Assembly (NCBI RefSeq): GCF_003721435.2
Contig: NZ_CP054585.1
Span: 1-64,000, forward strand
Origin: Halorubrum sp. CBA1229
GTDB lineage: Archaea; Halobacteriota; Halobacteria; Halobacteriales; Haloferacaceae
DNA: 64,000 nucleotides
Reading direction: 5' to 3'
In this document: positions 28,760 to 38,528 of the stretch, one piece after another
Numbering within the stretch: the first letter of the stretch is position 1
Layout of the letters: each line of letters opens with the position of its first letter
The notes under the pieces: model-generated
Told to the model about the DNA's origin: nothing
Seen by the model: the letters and a program-made list of their open reading frames with translations, nothing else
Databases searched by the model: none
Position numbers and translations under genes: made by a program

Positions 28760-29512
28760 ATGGACGACATCGAGATCGACGAGGTGGCGACGCCGGAGCT
28801 CGACGACCCGGTGCTCATCGAGGGGCTCCCGGGCGTCGGCCACGTGGGGAAGCTGGCGGCGGAACACCTCCTCGAGGAGTTCGACGGCGAGTTAGTCCGC
28901 CGCGTGTACACGACGGAGTTCCCGCCGCAGGTGAGCGTCGACGGCGACGGGGTCGCGGAGCTGACCTGCGCCGAGTTCCACGCCGTCGAGACCGACGGCG
29001 CCGACCTGCTCGTGTTGACCGGCGACCACCAGGCCGGCTCGAACGCGGGGCACTACACGCTCACGACCACGTTCCTCGATATCGCCGAGGAGTTCGGCGC
29101 GACGCGGGCGTACGCGCTCGGCGGGGTTCCCACCGGGGAGCTCGTCGAGGAGTACACCGTGCTCGGCGCGGTCTCCGACGCGGACCTCATCGACGGACTG
29201 ACGGAGGCCGGCGTCGAGTTCCGCCCCGACGAGCCCGCCGGCGGCATCGTCGGCGTCTCCGGGCTGGTGCTCGGGCTCGGCGGGCGCCGCGGCTTCGACG
29301 CCGCCTGTCTGATGGGCGAGACGAGCGGCTACCTCGTCGACCCCAAGAGCGCCCGCGCGGTGCTGGAGGTGCTCGAAGCGGTCCTCGACTTCTCCGTCGA
29401 CTACGAGAGCTTAGAGGACCGCGCCGAGGAGATGGAAGAGGTCGTCGGCAAGATCCGCGAGATGCAGGACGGCCCCGCGGTGCCGGACGACGACCTGCGG
29501 TACATCGGGTAG
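28760..29512 (+). CDS. PAC2-family proteasome-assembly chaperone homologue
   Basis: A 250-residue soluble protein of the PAC2 (DUF75) family. Landmarks are 'PVLIEGLPGVGHVGKLAAEHL' at the N-terminus, 'VLTGDHQ' and 'GVSGLVLGLGGRRGFDAAC'. The C-terminal helix is predicted to be coiled (YESLEDRAEEMEEVVGKI). Archaeal members are proposed, by homology to yeast and human factors, to help 20S proteasome assembly. Last gene of the translation/nop10 cluster. Confidence 0.9.
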   Translation: MDDIEIDEVATPELDDPVLIEGLPGVGHVGKLAAEHLLEEFDGELVRRVYTTEFPPQVSVDGDGVAELTCAEFHAVETDGADLLVLTGDHQAGSNAGHYTLTTTFLDIAEEFGATRAYALGGVPTGELVEEYTVLGAVSDADLIDGLTEAGVEFRPDEPAGGIVGVSGLVLGLGGRRGFDAACLMGETSGYLVDPKSARAVLEVLEAVLDFSVDYESLEDRAEEMEEVVGKIREMQDGPAVPDDDLRYIG

Positions 29513-29592
29513 GAGCCGGTTCGGCCGATTTTTAAACGGGAACGACCGCGCGTTCCGGCAAGGCTAAATCGGACCCGAATAATCGTTCGTTT

Positions 29593-30759
29593 ATGACCGA
29601 CGCACGCGTCGCCGGAGTCGGGCTCACGCGCTTCGGGAGCCACGAGGACCGCGCGGGACGCGACCTCTTCGCGACGGCAGCGGAGCGCGCGTTCGAGGAC
29701 GCCGGCGTCCCGCGAGGGGACGTCGAGGAACTGAACTACGGGAACTTCATGGGCGCGCTCGCCGAGCACCAGGGCCACCAGGCGCCGCTGATGGCCGAGG
29801 CCGCCGGCGTGCGCTGCCCCGCGACCCGGTACGAGTCGGCGTGCGCCTCCGCGGGCGTCGCGGTCCGCGAGGCCGTCCGGACCGTCGCCGCGGGCGACGC
29901 CGACGTCGTCCTCGCGGGCGGGATGGAGCGCATGACGAACCTGCCGACCGCCGAGGTGACGGAGGGGCTCGCGATGGCCGCCGACGACCTGTTCGAGGTG
30001 CGGTCGGGCGTCACGTTCCCCGGCGCGTACGCGCTGATGGCGACCGCCTACTTCGACGCGTACGGCGGGGAGCGCCGGGACCTGGCCCATATTGCGTCGA
30101 AGAACCACGCGAACGCGCTCCCGAACGAGTACGCCCAGTTCCGCCGGGAGGTGTCCGTCGACGAGGCGATGGACGCGCCGCCGGTCGCCGAGCCGCTCCA
30201 CCTCTACGACGCCTGCCCGATCACCGACGGCGCGAGCGCGCTCGTGATCGTCTCCGCGGAGTACGCCGCGGAACACGACGTGGACGCCCCCGTCGCGGTG
30301 ACGGGGACCGGACAGGGGACCGACCGAATGGCGCTCGGCGACCGCGAGTACCTCGCGCGCACGCCGGCCGCCGACGACGCCGCCGAGGCGGCCTACGCGG
30401 CCGCCGGCGTGGGACCGGACGACGTCGACGTCGCGGAGGTCCACGACTGCTTCACCATCGCCGAGGTGCTCGCCACGGAGTCGCTCGGGCTCTTCGAGGT
30501 CGGCGAGGGGATCGCCGCCGCGCGCGAGGGGGTCACGACCGCCGACGGCGACCTCCCGGTGAACCTCTCGGGCGGCCTGAAGGCGAAGGGGCACCCGGTC
30601 GGCGCGACCGGGGGCTCGCAGATCGCCGAGCTGACGCGGCTGCTCCGCGGCGACCATCCGAACAGCGAGCACGTCCCCGACGCCGACGTGGGCGTCGCGC
30701 ACAACGCCGGCGGGACCGTCGCCAGCGCGGTCGTCCACGTGCTGGAGGTGGCGGAATGA
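29593..30759 (+). CDS. Thiolase-family acetyl-CoA acetyltransferase (SCP2-like)
   Basis: A 388-residue thiolase. The nucleophilic cysteine lies in 'YESACASAGVAVREAV' near residue 88. The other active-site segments are 'EVHDCFTIAEVL' and 'SGGLKAKGHPVGATG'. It is the archaeal type that works with a DUF35 partner, and the adjacent gene encodes exactly that, overlapping by 4 bp. The likely reaction is acetoacetyl-CoA formation or cleavage for mevalonate or fatty-acid metabolism. An HMG-CoA synthase gene is not in the window. Confidence 0.92.
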   Translation: MTDARVAGVGLTRFGSHEDRAGRDLFATAAERAFEDAGVPRGDVEELNYGNFMGALAEHQGHQAPLMAEAAGVRCPATRYESACASAGVAVREAVRTVAAGDADVVLAGGMERMTNLPTAEVTEGLAMAADDLFEVRSGVTFPGAYALMATAYFDAYGGERRDLAHIASKNHANALPNEYAQFRREVSVDEAMDAPPVAEPLHLYDACPITDGASALVIVSAEYAAEHDVDAPVAVTGTGQGTDRMALGDREYLARTPAADDAAEAAYAAAGVGPDDVDVAEVHDCFTIAEVLATESLGLFEVGEGIAAAREGVTTADGDLPVNLSGGLKAKGHPVGATGGSQIAELTRLLRGDHPNSEHVPDADVGVAHNAGGTVASAVVHVLEVAE

Positions 30760-31232
30760 GCGACGACGGCGCGGCGGAGAACGGTGGCGGCGCGGAGAGC
30801 GACGGCGGAGACGCGGACGCTACCGGGGCCGCGCCGACGCCGGTCACCGACGCCGACTACGACGAGTGGCTCGACGCGGTCGCGGCTGGCGAGGGCTACG
30901 CGCTCGTCTGTCCGGAGGGGCACGGGTCGCTCCCGCCGCGGCGGCGCTGCCCGGAGTGCGGGTCGACCCCGCTCTCGCGGGAACCCTTCGCCGAGACCGG
31001 CCGCGTGGAGACGTTCAGCGTCGTCCACGTCCCCTCGCCGCGGTTCGCGGACGACGCCCCGTACGTCACCGCCGTCGCCGACCTCGGCCCGGTCCGGACG
31101 AGCGGGGTCCTGCGCGGCGTCGACCCCGAGGGCGACGCGGTCGAGGTCGGGCTGTCGGTCGAGGTCGGCGTCGAGGAGCGGGCGACCGACGGGGAGCCGC
31201 TGGTGGTGTTCCGCCCGGTCGACGGCGAGTGA
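30756..31232 (+). CDS. DUF35 OB-fold/zinc-ribbon partner of thiolase
   Basis: A 158-residue protein. A disordered acidic N-terminus of about 30 residues precedes a rubredoxin-like zinc ribbon (CPEGHGS and CPECGSTP) and an OB fold. DUF35 proteins bridge thiolase to HMG-CoA synthase in archaea and help substrate channelling. In this ribbon the first pair reads C-x2-G rather than C-x2-C, so zinc binding may be weakened. A strong Shine-Dalgarno (GGAGGTG) lies just before the ATG, inside the thiolase gene. Confidence 0.9.
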   Translation: MSDDGAAENGGGAESDGGDADATGAAPTPVTDADYDEWLDAVAAGEGYALVCPEGHGSLPPRRRCPECGSTPLSREPFAETGRVETFSVVHVPSPRFADDAPYVTAVADLGPVRTSGVLRGVDPEGDAVEVGLSVEVGVEERATDGEPLVVFRPVDGE

Positions 31233-31286
31233 GGGCGCTCGGTCGCCCGTCCGGGGGACCGACGTTTCCGCTGCCCGACCAAATGG

Positions 31287-31292
31287 TTAAAC
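31287..31292 (+). promoter_or_regulatory. TATA-like element of the REC-PAS-GAF kinase gene
   Basis: GGTTAAAC is centred about 27 nt before the ATG at 31317, fitting a leaderless start. Confidence 0.45.
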
Positions 31293-31316
31293 GGCGGTCA
31301 CCTGTAGTCGTGTCCA

Positions 31317-34055
31317 ATGAGCGACCGGATCCGCGTCCTCCACGCCGACGACGACCCAGATCTCGCCGAAGTGACGAGATCGTTTCTCGAACGCGAGGAC
31401 GAGCGGATCGACGTCGAAACCGTCCCGAACGCGACCGAGGGACTGGAGCGGATCGAGGCGGGCGGGTTCGACTGCGTCGTCTCCGATCACGACATGCCCG
31501 GACCGAACGGGATCGAGTTCTTACAGCGCGTCCGGGAGCGCGACCCTGACCTCCCCTTTATCCTGTACACCGGAAAGGGGTCGGAGACGGTCGCCAGCGA
31601 GGCGATCTCCGCCGGGGTGACGGATTACCTCCAGAAGGGCGGCGGCACCGAGCAGTACGAGATCCTCGCGAACCGGATCGCCGACGCCGTGATGAAGCGC
31701 CGCGCCGAGCGCGAGGCCGAGCGGACCCGGACCCACCTCCGCGCGATCACCGACAACTCGATGGACGCGATCGTCACCATCGACGAGGAGAGCACGGTCC
31801 AGTTCGCGAACCCCGCCGTGGAGCGGCTGTTCGGCTACGCGCCCGACGAGCTGGAGGGCGAGTCGCTGACGAAACTGATGCCCGACCGGAAGTCGGCGGA
31901 GCACACCGCGGCGCTCGAACGATACGTCTCCGGCGGCGACCCGAAGACGGACTGGTCGGCCGTCGAGTTCCCGGGCCGGCACCGCGACGGCCACGAGGTG
32001 CCCCTGTCGATCTCCTTCGGCGAGTTCGAGGAGGACGGCGAGCGCCGGTTCGTCGGGATCATCCGTGACGTGACGGAGCGCGAGCGGCATCGCGCGTTTC
32101 TCGAGCGCTCCAACGACATCGTCATGGCGCTCGACGCGGACGGGACGTTTCAGTACGTCAGCCCGTCCGCCGAGTCGCTGCTCGGCTTCGAGTCGGCGGA
32201 GCTCCTCGGCGAGAACGCGTTCGCGTACGTCCACCCGGACGACCGTGACCGGGTCCGCGAGGGGTTCCGGAAGTCGGTCACCGGCGACACGGAGAATCCG
32301 ACGATCGAGCACCGGCTGGAGCGCGCCGACGGCGACTACTTGTGGGTGGAGTCGGTCGGCAGCAACAGGCTCGACGACCGCGGGATCGACGGGTACGTGA
32401 TCAACACGCGGGACGTCTCCGACCGGAAGCGGCGCGAGGAGAAGCTGGCCCGCCTCCGCGAGTGGACGCAGGATCTCAACTACGCCCGGACGGTCGACGA
32501 GACGACGCAGCTGGCGGTCGACGCCGCGGCGGCGATCGTCGGAGGGGGGCTGAGCGGGGTCCACTTGGAGAACGAGGCGGGGGACGCGCTCGAACCGGCC
32601 GCGCTCGCCGAGTCCGTCCCGATGTTCTTCGACGAGCAGCCCTCGTACGACCGGGACGCGCCGCCGGGGTCGCGCGCGGCTCTCGTGTGGGAGGCGTACC
32701 GCGGCGGCGAGCCCATCGCCGTCGACCAGCTCTCGACTTGGGACCAGCTCGGCGAGGAGACGCCCGCGGAGAGCCTGGTACTCCACCCGATCGAGGGCCA
32801 CGGGGTGTTCGTCATCTCCGCGTCGACGGCCAACGCGTTCACCGACACGGACGTCCTCATCGCCCAGATACTGGCGAACCACTTGGAGGCCGCCCTCGAC
32901 CGCGTCGCCCGCGAGACCAGCCTCGAACGGCTCCACGACGCGACGCGGAGCCTGATCCGCGCGGACTCGCGGGAGGAGATCGCCGAGCAGATCGTCGACG
33001 CCGCGGCGGAGGTGCTCGGCTTCTCGATCACCACCGTCCGGCTCTACGACGAGGACGCCGGCGGGCTGGTCCCGGTCGCCGTCTCGGAGGCGGTCGAGGG
33101 GACGCTCCCCGAGCGACCGGTGTTCACGCCGGACAGCGGGAGCCTCAACTGGGCCGCCTACGAGGCGGGCGAGGTCCGGGTGTACGACGACATCGAGACC
33201 GTCGACGCCGTCGACAAGGGGACCGGACTCAGGAGCCTGCTGATCCTCCCGGCCGGCGAGTACGGAACGATATCGATCGGCGAGACCGAGCCGGGCGTGT
33301 TCGACGGGACCGACGAGTTCCTCGCGCGCATCCTCGCGACCGCCGCGGAGACGGCGTTCCAGTCCGAGGCGAAGACCGAGCGGCTCCACCGGCGGAGCGA
33401 CGAGCTAGAGCGGCAGAACGACCGGTTAGAGGAGTTCGCCAGCGTCGTCTCGCACGACCTCCGCAACCCGCTCAACGTGGCGGAGGGACGGGTCGAGCTG
33501 GCCCGAGACGACTGCGACACGCCGCATCTCGACATCGCTGCCCGGGCCCACGAGCGGATGGAGACCCTGATCGACGACCTGCTCACGCTCGCCCGAGAGG
33601 GAGAGCGGGTGAACGAGACGCGTCCGGTCGAACTCGCGTCGGTCGTCGAGTCCTGCTGGCTGAACGTCGACACCGCGAACGCGACGCTCGCCGTCGAGAG
33701 CGACCTGACGCTGCAGGCCGACGAGAGCCGGCTGCAACAGCTGATGGAGAACCTGATACGCAACGCGATCGATCACGGCGGCAACGGCGTCAGCGTCGCG
33801 GTCGGCGATCTCGACGACGGCGAGGGGTTCTTCGTCGCGGACGACGGCCCCGGGATCGACCCCGACGAGCAGGCAGCCGTGTTCGACGCGGGCTACTCGA
33901 CCTCGGAGGGGGGTACGGGGTTCGGACTGCGGATCGTCGAGCAGGTGGCGACCGCTCACGGCTGGGAGGTGCGGGTGACAAACGATCCCGACCTGGGGGG
34001 CGCCCGGTTCGAGGTGAGCGGCGTCGAGGTCGCGGAGCGAGCGGTCGAAGAGTGA
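31317..34055 (+). CDS. Hybrid sensor histidine kinase: REC-PAS-PAS-GAF-GAF-HisKA-HATPase
   Basis: A 912-residue soluble signalling protein. The receiver domain covers about 1-125, with acidic pocket D11-D13, phosphoacceptor Asp57 (SDHDMPG) and a lysine in YLQKGG. PAS domains span about 140-255 and 260-375. Two GAF-like domains span roughly 390-545 and 545-690, and the second resembles the haloarchaeal bacterioopsin-activator type. HisKA has phosphorylatable His713 (SHDLRNP), and the HATPase shows 'NLIRNAIDHG' and 'DDGPGIDPDEQ'. An N-terminal receiver suggests it takes phosphate from another kinase. No membrane segment is seen, so the signal is probably intracellular. Confidence 0.93.
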   Translation: MSDRIRVLHADDDPDLAEVTRSFLEREDERIDVETVPNATEGLERIEAGGFDCVVSDHDMPGPNGIEFLQRVRERDPDLPFILYTGKGSETVASEAISAGVTDYLQKGGGTEQYEILANRIADAVMKRRAEREAERTRTHLRAITDNSMDAIVTIDEESTVQFANPAVERLFGYAPDELEGESLTKLMPDRKSAEHTAALERYVSGGDPKTDWSAVEFPGRHRDGHEVPLSISFGEFEEDGERRFVGIIRDVTERERHRAFLERSNDIVMALDADGTFQYVSPSAESLLGFESAELLGENAFAYVHPDDRDRVREGFRKSVTGDTENPTIEHRLERADGDYLWVESVGSNRLDDRGIDGYVINTRDVSDRKRREEKLARLREWTQDLNYARTVDETTQLAVDAAAAIVGGGLSGVHLENEAGDALEPAALAESVPMFFDEQPSYDRDAPPGSRAALVWEAYRGGEPIAVDQLSTWDQLGEETPAESLVLHPIEGHGVFVISASTANAFTDTDVLIAQILANHLEAALDRVARETSLERLHDATRSLIRADSREEIAEQIVDAAAEVLGFSITTVRLYDEDAGGLVPVAVSEAVEGTLPERPVFTPDSGSLNWAAYEAGEVRVYDDIETVDAVDKGTGLRSLLILPAGEYGTISIGETEPGVFDGTDEFLARILATAAETAFQSEAKTERLHRRSDELERQNDRLEEFASVVSHDLRNPLNVAEGRVELARDDCDTPHLDIAARAHERMETLIDDLLTLAREGERVNETRPVELASVVESCWLNVDTANATLAVESDLTLQADESRLQQLMENLIRNAIDHGGNGVSVAVGDLDDGEGFFVADDGPGIDPDEQAAVFDAGYSTSEGGTGFGLRIVEQVATAHGWEVRVTNDPDLGGARFEVSGVEVAERAVEE

Positions 34056-34077
34056 GCGGCGGTCGCGACGCCGCGGT

Positions 34078-34848
34078 CTACTCCCGGACGAGCAGTTCGA
34101 CCTCGTGGCCGTCCTGGTCCTTCGTGAACGCGTAGTTGTGGTCGCACGACTCGGGGTCGCGGTAGTCCGGCGCCTCGCGGGTCATCAGCTTCTCCCACGC
34201 CTCGTCGAGGTCGTCGACGCGGACGCAGAGGTGGCCCCAGCCGTCGCCCATCGTGTACTCGCGGCCGTCGTAGTTGTAGGTGAGCTCCAGCTTCATCGCC
34301 TCCTTCGGGGCGTCCTCGGGGGCCATGAAGTAGTTCGAGAACGTGTCCGCCTCCCAGCGGCCACTCGGCTGCTCCGTGTACTCGAACTTGCGGGTCCAGT
34401 AGCCGAGCGCCTCGTCGGCGTCCTCGACGCGGATCATCGTGTGGTCGATGCTCCACTTCTCGCCGTAGTCGCGCTTGACGATCTCGATCTCGTGGCCGTC
34501 GGGATCTTTCACGAACGCGTAGCGGTTCCCGCAGGACTCGGGGTCGCGGTAGTCCTCGACGCCCTCCGCCATCAGCTGGTCGTACGACTCCTGGAGGGCG
34601 TCCTCGGGGACGCGCACGGCGATGTGGCCCCACGCGTCGCCGATCTCGTACGTGTGGTCGCCGTGGTTGTAAGTGAGCTCCAAGAGCGCGCCGTCCTCGT
34701 GGACGTCCTCGGGGCCGAGGTAGACGTTGGTGAACGTGTCCGCCTCCCAGCGGCCCTTCTCCTCGTAGTCGAGGTGCGTCTGGTACCAGTCGAGGCTCTC
34801 CTCTAAGTCCTCGACGCGGATCATCGTGTGGTCGAAGGTTCCGTCCAT
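34078..34848 (-). CDS. Tandem VOC-domain protein (glyoxalase/dioxygenase fold)
   Basis: A 256-residue protein of two similar VOC modules, each starting with an 'FDHTMIRVEDLEESL'/'IDHTMIRVEDADEAL' strand and containing 'GRWEADTF'. The two halves are clearly an internal duplication. Candidate metal ligands are the histidine of each DHTMI and glutamates in 'LELTYN' and 'GHEVELL'. Members include glyoxalase I and extradiol dioxygenases; the specific reaction cannot be called. The start at 34848 fits a CTTTTGAG promoter element about 25 nt upstream. Confidence 0.86.
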   Translation of the reverse strand: MDGTFDHTMIRVEDLEESLDWYQTHLDYEEKGRWEADTFTNVYLGPEDVHEDGALLELTYNHGDHTYEIGDAWGHIAVRVPEDALQESYDQLMAEGVEDYRDPESCGNRYAFVKDPDGHEIEIVKRDYGEKWSIDHTMIRVEDADEALGYWTRKFEYTEQPSGRWEADTFSNYFMAPEDAPKEAMKLELTYNYDGREYTMGDGWGHLCVRVDDLDEAWEKLMTREAPDYRDPESCDHNYAFTKDQDGHEVELLVRE

Positions 34849-34918
34849 ACGCGAAACATCGGCCGCTCGCCTCAAAAGCGTACTGAAGGGGGCACGGGCG
34901 ACCGAGAGCGCGTCTCGG

Positions 34919-34980
34919 CTTAAAAATAAAGAATGAGGTATTTATTTTATTTAATTCTTTGTAGGTGATTAGATATATCC
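34919..34980. promoter_or_regulatory. AT-rich promoter patch upstream of the UbiA gene
   Basis: A 60-bp AT-rich tract in the 192-bp gap between the divergent VOC and UbiA genes. It contains 7-bp inverted arms AAAGAAT (34928) and ATTCTTT (34954), and a TATA-like ATATAT near 34974. It probably drives the UbiA gene, with a leader of about 40 nt. Nothing else is visible in the gap. Confidence 0.4.
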
Positions 34981-35040
34981 GGCGGTTCGAGTGCCAACTG
35001 GCGAGCGTCACCGGTCGGCGGGGGCGCTCGGCCTCGAACC

Positions 35041-36177
35041 ATGTCCGAACAGATAGATCCGCCGTCGGACGCTACCGACGGCACCGATTCGCCGCATCGC
35101 TCCGAACCGTTCGCATCGACGACGCCACCGCGTCGCTCCGGGATGCGATCGGACGGATCCGTAACCGAACCGAGCGAACAGAAGAGTCCGCCGGACGCGT
35201 CCCCGACGCCGACCGGGACGACCGGCGACGGGCGGCGCCTGCTCGCCGCCTTCGCGTGGGGGTCGCCGTTCACCGCGCTCGTCGCGGCCGTCGAGGCGTT
35301 CGTCGCGACCGTCCTGCTGGGCGTCCCCGTGACGGCCGCCCCGGCGGTCGTCGCACTCGTCGCCTTCGCCGTGTACAGCATCGATCACGTCGCCGACGCC
35401 GACGCCGACGCCGCGTCGACCCCGGACCGGGCGCTGCTCGCCCGGCGCTACGGGGACCAACTGATGGTCGCCGCCACGCTCGCCTACGGGCTGGCGGTCG
35501 CGATCGCGGTGACTGGCGGGCCGCGCGCGCTCGCGCTCACGCTGCTGCCCGGCGCCTTCTGGGTCGTCTACGCCTCCGACTGGGTGCCGGACCTCGGGCG
35601 GGCCATCGGTACGGTCCTCGCGAGCGCGACCCCGGACCGCCGAGGGCTCGTCGGTCGCGCCGGCGCGACGGTCACCGACGGCGGGCGACGCAGCACCCTC
35701 CCGCGCCTAAAGGACGTGCTGGTACTCAACTCCGCCGTCGTCGCGGCGGCGTGGGCGATCGCCCTCACGTTCCTCCCGATCGCGTTCGGCGGGACCGCGC
35801 CGGGGCCGGTCGTCGCCGTCGTCTTCGCGTACTTCTTCCTGCGGTCGTTCGTCGACGCCGAACTCCCGAACGTCCGGGACGTCGACGCGGACGCGGCCGT
35901 CGGCGTCGAGACGCTGCCGGTCGTGCTCGGCGTCGAGCGGACGCGTCACCTGCTGTACGGCGTCGACATAGTCGCGGCGGGGACCGTGGCGGCCGCGGGC
36001 GCCACCGGCCTGCTTGCGTGGCCGCTCGCCGGCGCGCTCGGCGTCGGCATCGTCGCGTCGGTCTGTGTCACCGCGCTCGCCGGTCGAATCGAGGACGCGT
36101 CGGTCCTCGGCGTCGCGCCGGACTGCAGCTACATCCTCGTCGGGATCGCGGTCGCAGGGGTGCAGCTGGTCGGCTAA
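35041..36177 (+). CDS. UbiA-family prenyltransferase
   Basis: A 378-residue integral membrane enzyme. A hydrophilic tail of about 60 residues precedes some eight helices. The two Mg-diphosphate motifs are the Asp-rich 'SIDHVADADAD' and 'RDVDADAAVGVETLPVVLG'. UbiA enzymes transfer isoprenyl chains to aromatic, glycerol-phosphate or carotenoid acceptors. In haloarchaea the choices include menaquinone, archaeol and lycopene elongation; the sequence alone does not decide. The long hydrophilic N-terminus is unusual and may mean the true start is internal. Confidence 0.88.
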   Translation: MSEQIDPPSDATDGTDSPHRSEPFASTTPPRRSGMRSDGSVTEPSEQKSPPDASPTPTGTTGDGRRLLAAFAWGSPFTALVAAVEAFVATVLLGVPVTAAPAVVALVAFAVYSIDHVADADADAASTPDRALLARRYGDQLMVAATLAYGLAVAIAVTGGPRALALTLLPGAFWVVYASDWVPDLGRAIGTVLASATPDRRGLVGRAGATVTDGGRRSTLPRLKDVLVLNSAVVAAAWAIALTFLPIAFGGTAPGPVVAVVFAYFFLRSFVDAELPNVRDVDADAAVGVETLPVVLGVERTRHLLYGVDIVAAGTVAAAGATGLLAWPLAGALGVGIVASVCVTALAGRIEDASVLGVAPDCSYILVGIAVAGVQLVG

Positions 36178-36236
36178 TCGGCCCTCGCCTTCGATCCGCC
36201 GTCCCGCGGTGGCGTCGGCCCGACAGAGCAAAATGA

Positions 36237-36242
36237 TTTATA
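36237..36242 (+). promoter_or_regulatory. TATA box of the 7TM histidine kinase gene
   Basis: TTTATA is centred 25-26 nt before the GTG at 36265, supporting that start and a leaderless transcript. Confidence 0.55.
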
Positions 36243-36264
36243 CCACCTTTGCGTGGAATAAACT

Positions 36265-38019
36265 GTGATCGGGTTGAGTCCGCTCTCCGTCGCGCTCCTC
36301 GCCGCGGTCGTGACCGGTACGTCGGGGGCGATCCTCGCGTGGCGGGAGCGGCCGGAGGCTGGCGCGACGTGGCTCGCGCTGCTGCTCTTCGGGCAGGTCT
36401 GGTGGACGACGTTCCTCGTCTTCGAGCTGGAGGCGTCGACGCTCGCCGCGAAGGCGCTCTGGTACGACGTGCAGTGGCTCGGAGTGGTGATCGTCCCGGT
36501 CGGATGGCTGCTGTTCGCGCTGGAGTACACGGGCCGAGACCGATACGTTCGCCCGGGCGTCGTGGCGGCGGCCTGCGTCGCGCCCGCGGTGACCGTCCTC
36601 GTGGTCGCGATGGGGGACCCCACCGGACTCATCACGGCCGACCGCCGGGTCGCCGACACCGCGGTCGGGTCGTTTCTCCGCGTCGACCCGGGGCCGTGGT
36701 ACTACGTCATCGCCGGCTACACCTACCTGCTCGGGCTGATCGGGTCGGTCCCCATCCTCCGACTCGTCCGCGACGACGCCCGCCCGTTTCGGGGGCAGAG
36801 CGCGGCGCTGCTCGTTGGCACAGCGGTCCCGTGGGTCAGCAGCCTCCTCCACCTCACCGGAGCGATTCCGGTGCCCGGGCTCGACCCCACGCCGCTCGCG
36901 TTCGCCGTCTCCGGGGTCGCGTACCTCCTCGCGCTCTCGCGGTTCCGGCTGCTCACGCTCACGCCCGCGCCGCGCCGTCGGGCGCGCCAGCTGGTGTTCG
37001 AGCAGCTCCACGACCCCGTGTTCGTCGTCGGCACCGAGGGCCACATCCTCGACTTGAATCGGTGCGCCGCAGACGTGTTCGAGGTCGACCGCCGCTCGGC
37101 GATCGGCGAGCCGGCCGACGCGGTCGTGCCCCGGTACGACGCGCTCGCAGGTGAACGCGGCACCGTCGGCCCGCTCTCCGTCGTGGGACGGAACGGCCGG
37201 CGGCCGTACGAGGTCATGGTGCGAGGCGTGACCGATGACCACGGCCGGTCGATCGGCCGCGTCGTCGTCTTCCACGACATCGGCGAGTACCTCGGGCAAC
37301 AGCAGCGGCTGAACGTGCTTAACAGGGTGTTCCGCCACGACGTCCGGACCGAGACGAACCTGATTCACGGGTACGCCGACCAGCTGCGCGCGGACCCGAG
37401 CGACGAGCGGGCGCTGTCGGTCGTCAAGCAGAGCGCCTCGCGGATCCTCGATCTCAGCGAGCGGACCCGGACAGCGAGCGAGCTGTTCGACCCGGTTTCG
37501 GAGCCGGACCCGCCGGTCCCCCTGGGCGAGGTCGTCGCGGAGGCCGCCGCCGACCTCCGCGAGGAGTATCCGCACGCCGAGGTGACGGTCGACGGCGACG
37601 TGCCGGACGTGCAGGTGCCGGCCACGCTCCGCGTCGTCGCGGCGAACCTCTGTTCGAACGCGGTCGAGCACAACGACGCGGCGTCGCCGTCGGTGTGGAT
37701 CGAGGCGACGATCGAAAGCGGGTGGGTCGAGCTCTCCGTCGCCGACGACGGACCGGGGATCGATCCCGCGGAGTACGAGGCCCTGACGCACGGCGTGGAG
37801 ACCCCGCTGGAGCACGGCAGCGGTATCGGCCTGTGGATCGTGAAGTGGGGGATAGACCAGGTCGGCGGACGGGTCTCCTTCGCGGAGCGGGAGCCCCGCG
37901 GCACGGTCGTCACGGTCTCCGTCCCCGTCGGGGACGTGCCGTCGGGAGACTCGCCGCCGGGCGACGCGGAGGGGTCCGGGACGATCGCATCCGGAGACCC
38001 CGCGAGCCTCGGTCGGTAG
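36265..38019 (+). CDS. Membrane sensor histidine kinase with N-terminal 7TM domain
   Basis: A 584-residue kinase. Seven hydrophobic segments (about 1-230) match the 'histidine kinase N-terminal 7TM' family. A PAS domain follows (about 240-340; FVVGTEGHILDLNRCAADVF). HisKA has its histidine in 'NRVFRHDVRTETNL', and the HATPase shows 'NLCSNAVEHND', 'DDGPGIDPAEYE' and 'GSGIGLWIVKW'. The C-terminal 35 residues are low complexity. The ligand is unknown and no response regulator gene is adjacent. The GTG start agrees with a TATA box 26 nt upstream. Confidence 0.92.
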   Translation: MIGLSPLSVALLAAVVTGTSGAILAWRERPEAGATWLALLLFGQVWWTTFLVFELEASTLAAKALWYDVQWLGVVIVPVGWLLFALEYTGRDRYVRPGVVAAACVAPAVTVLVVAMGDPTGLITADRRVADTAVGSFLRVDPGPWYYVIAGYTYLLGLIGSVPILRLVRDDARPFRGQSAALLVGTAVPWVSSLLHLTGAIPVPGLDPTPLAFAVSGVAYLLALSRFRLLTLTPAPRRRARQLVFEQLHDPVFVVGTEGHILDLNRCAADVFEVDRRSAIGEPADAVVPRYDALAGERGTVGPLSVVGRNGRRPYEVMVRGVTDDHGRSIGRVVVFHDIGEYLGQQQRLNVLNRVFRHDVRTETNLIHGYADQLRADPSDERALSVVKQSASRILDLSERTRTASELFDPVSEPDPPVPLGEVVAEAAADLREEYPHAEVTVDGDVPDVQVPATLRVVAANLCSNAVEHNDAASPSVWIEATIESGWVELSVADDGPGIDPAEYEALTHGVETPLEHGSGIGLWIVKWGIDQVGGRVSFAEREPRGTVVTVSVPVGDVPSGDSPPGDAEGSGTIASGDPASLGR

Positions 38020-38092
38020 ACGCGAGTCGGGAGACGCGGGTCGACGGGCGCGGGTCGGTAGGCACTTACTTCGCCCCGACCGACCGAGGGAT

Positions 38093-38524
38093 ATGGACGC
38101 TACCTATCTCCCCTACGCGCTCCTCGCGATGGGCGCGTACGCGCTCGTCTCGCCGCTGATGCGCGTCGCGACCACGGGCCCGGACGCGGTCCCGAGCGAC
38201 GTCGCCGTCGTGGTCTCGAACACGCTGCTCATCTGTATGGCCATCGGCGTGCTCGCGTACACCGGTCAGGGGTTCGTCACCCACCTCGGGTCGCCGAAGA
38301 TCCTCCACGTGCTCGCGGCCGGTGTGTTCCTCGGGATCGGCATCCTCGCGCTGTACCGGTCGCTCGCGCTGGGACCGGTGAGCGTCGTGACGCCGATCTT
38401 CGCGATGTTCCTCGTCTTCTCGTCGGTGATCGGCTTCCTCTTTCTCGGCGAGTCGTTCACCGCCCGGAAGGCGCTCGGGATCGTCCTCGCCGCCGCGTCG
38501 GTGTACCTCGTGTCCGGCGCGTAA
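38093..38524 (+). CDS. Single-domain EamA/DMT-family transporter
   Basis: A 143-residue protein with about five hydrophobic segments and one EamA module, ending 'LGESFTARKALGIVLAAASV'. Most EamA exporters carry two modules, so this half-size form would act as a dimer. The substrate is unknown. The TnpB element lies only a few bases after its stop codon, but the frame looks complete. Confidence 0.87.
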   Translation: MDATYLPYALLAMGAYALVSPLMRVATTGPDAVPSDVAVVVSNTLLICMAIGVLAYTGQGFVTHLGSPKILHVLAAGVFLGIGILALYRSLALGPVSVVTPIFAMFLVFSSVIGFLFLGESFTARKALGIVLAAASVYLVSGA

Positions 38525-38528
38525 ACTA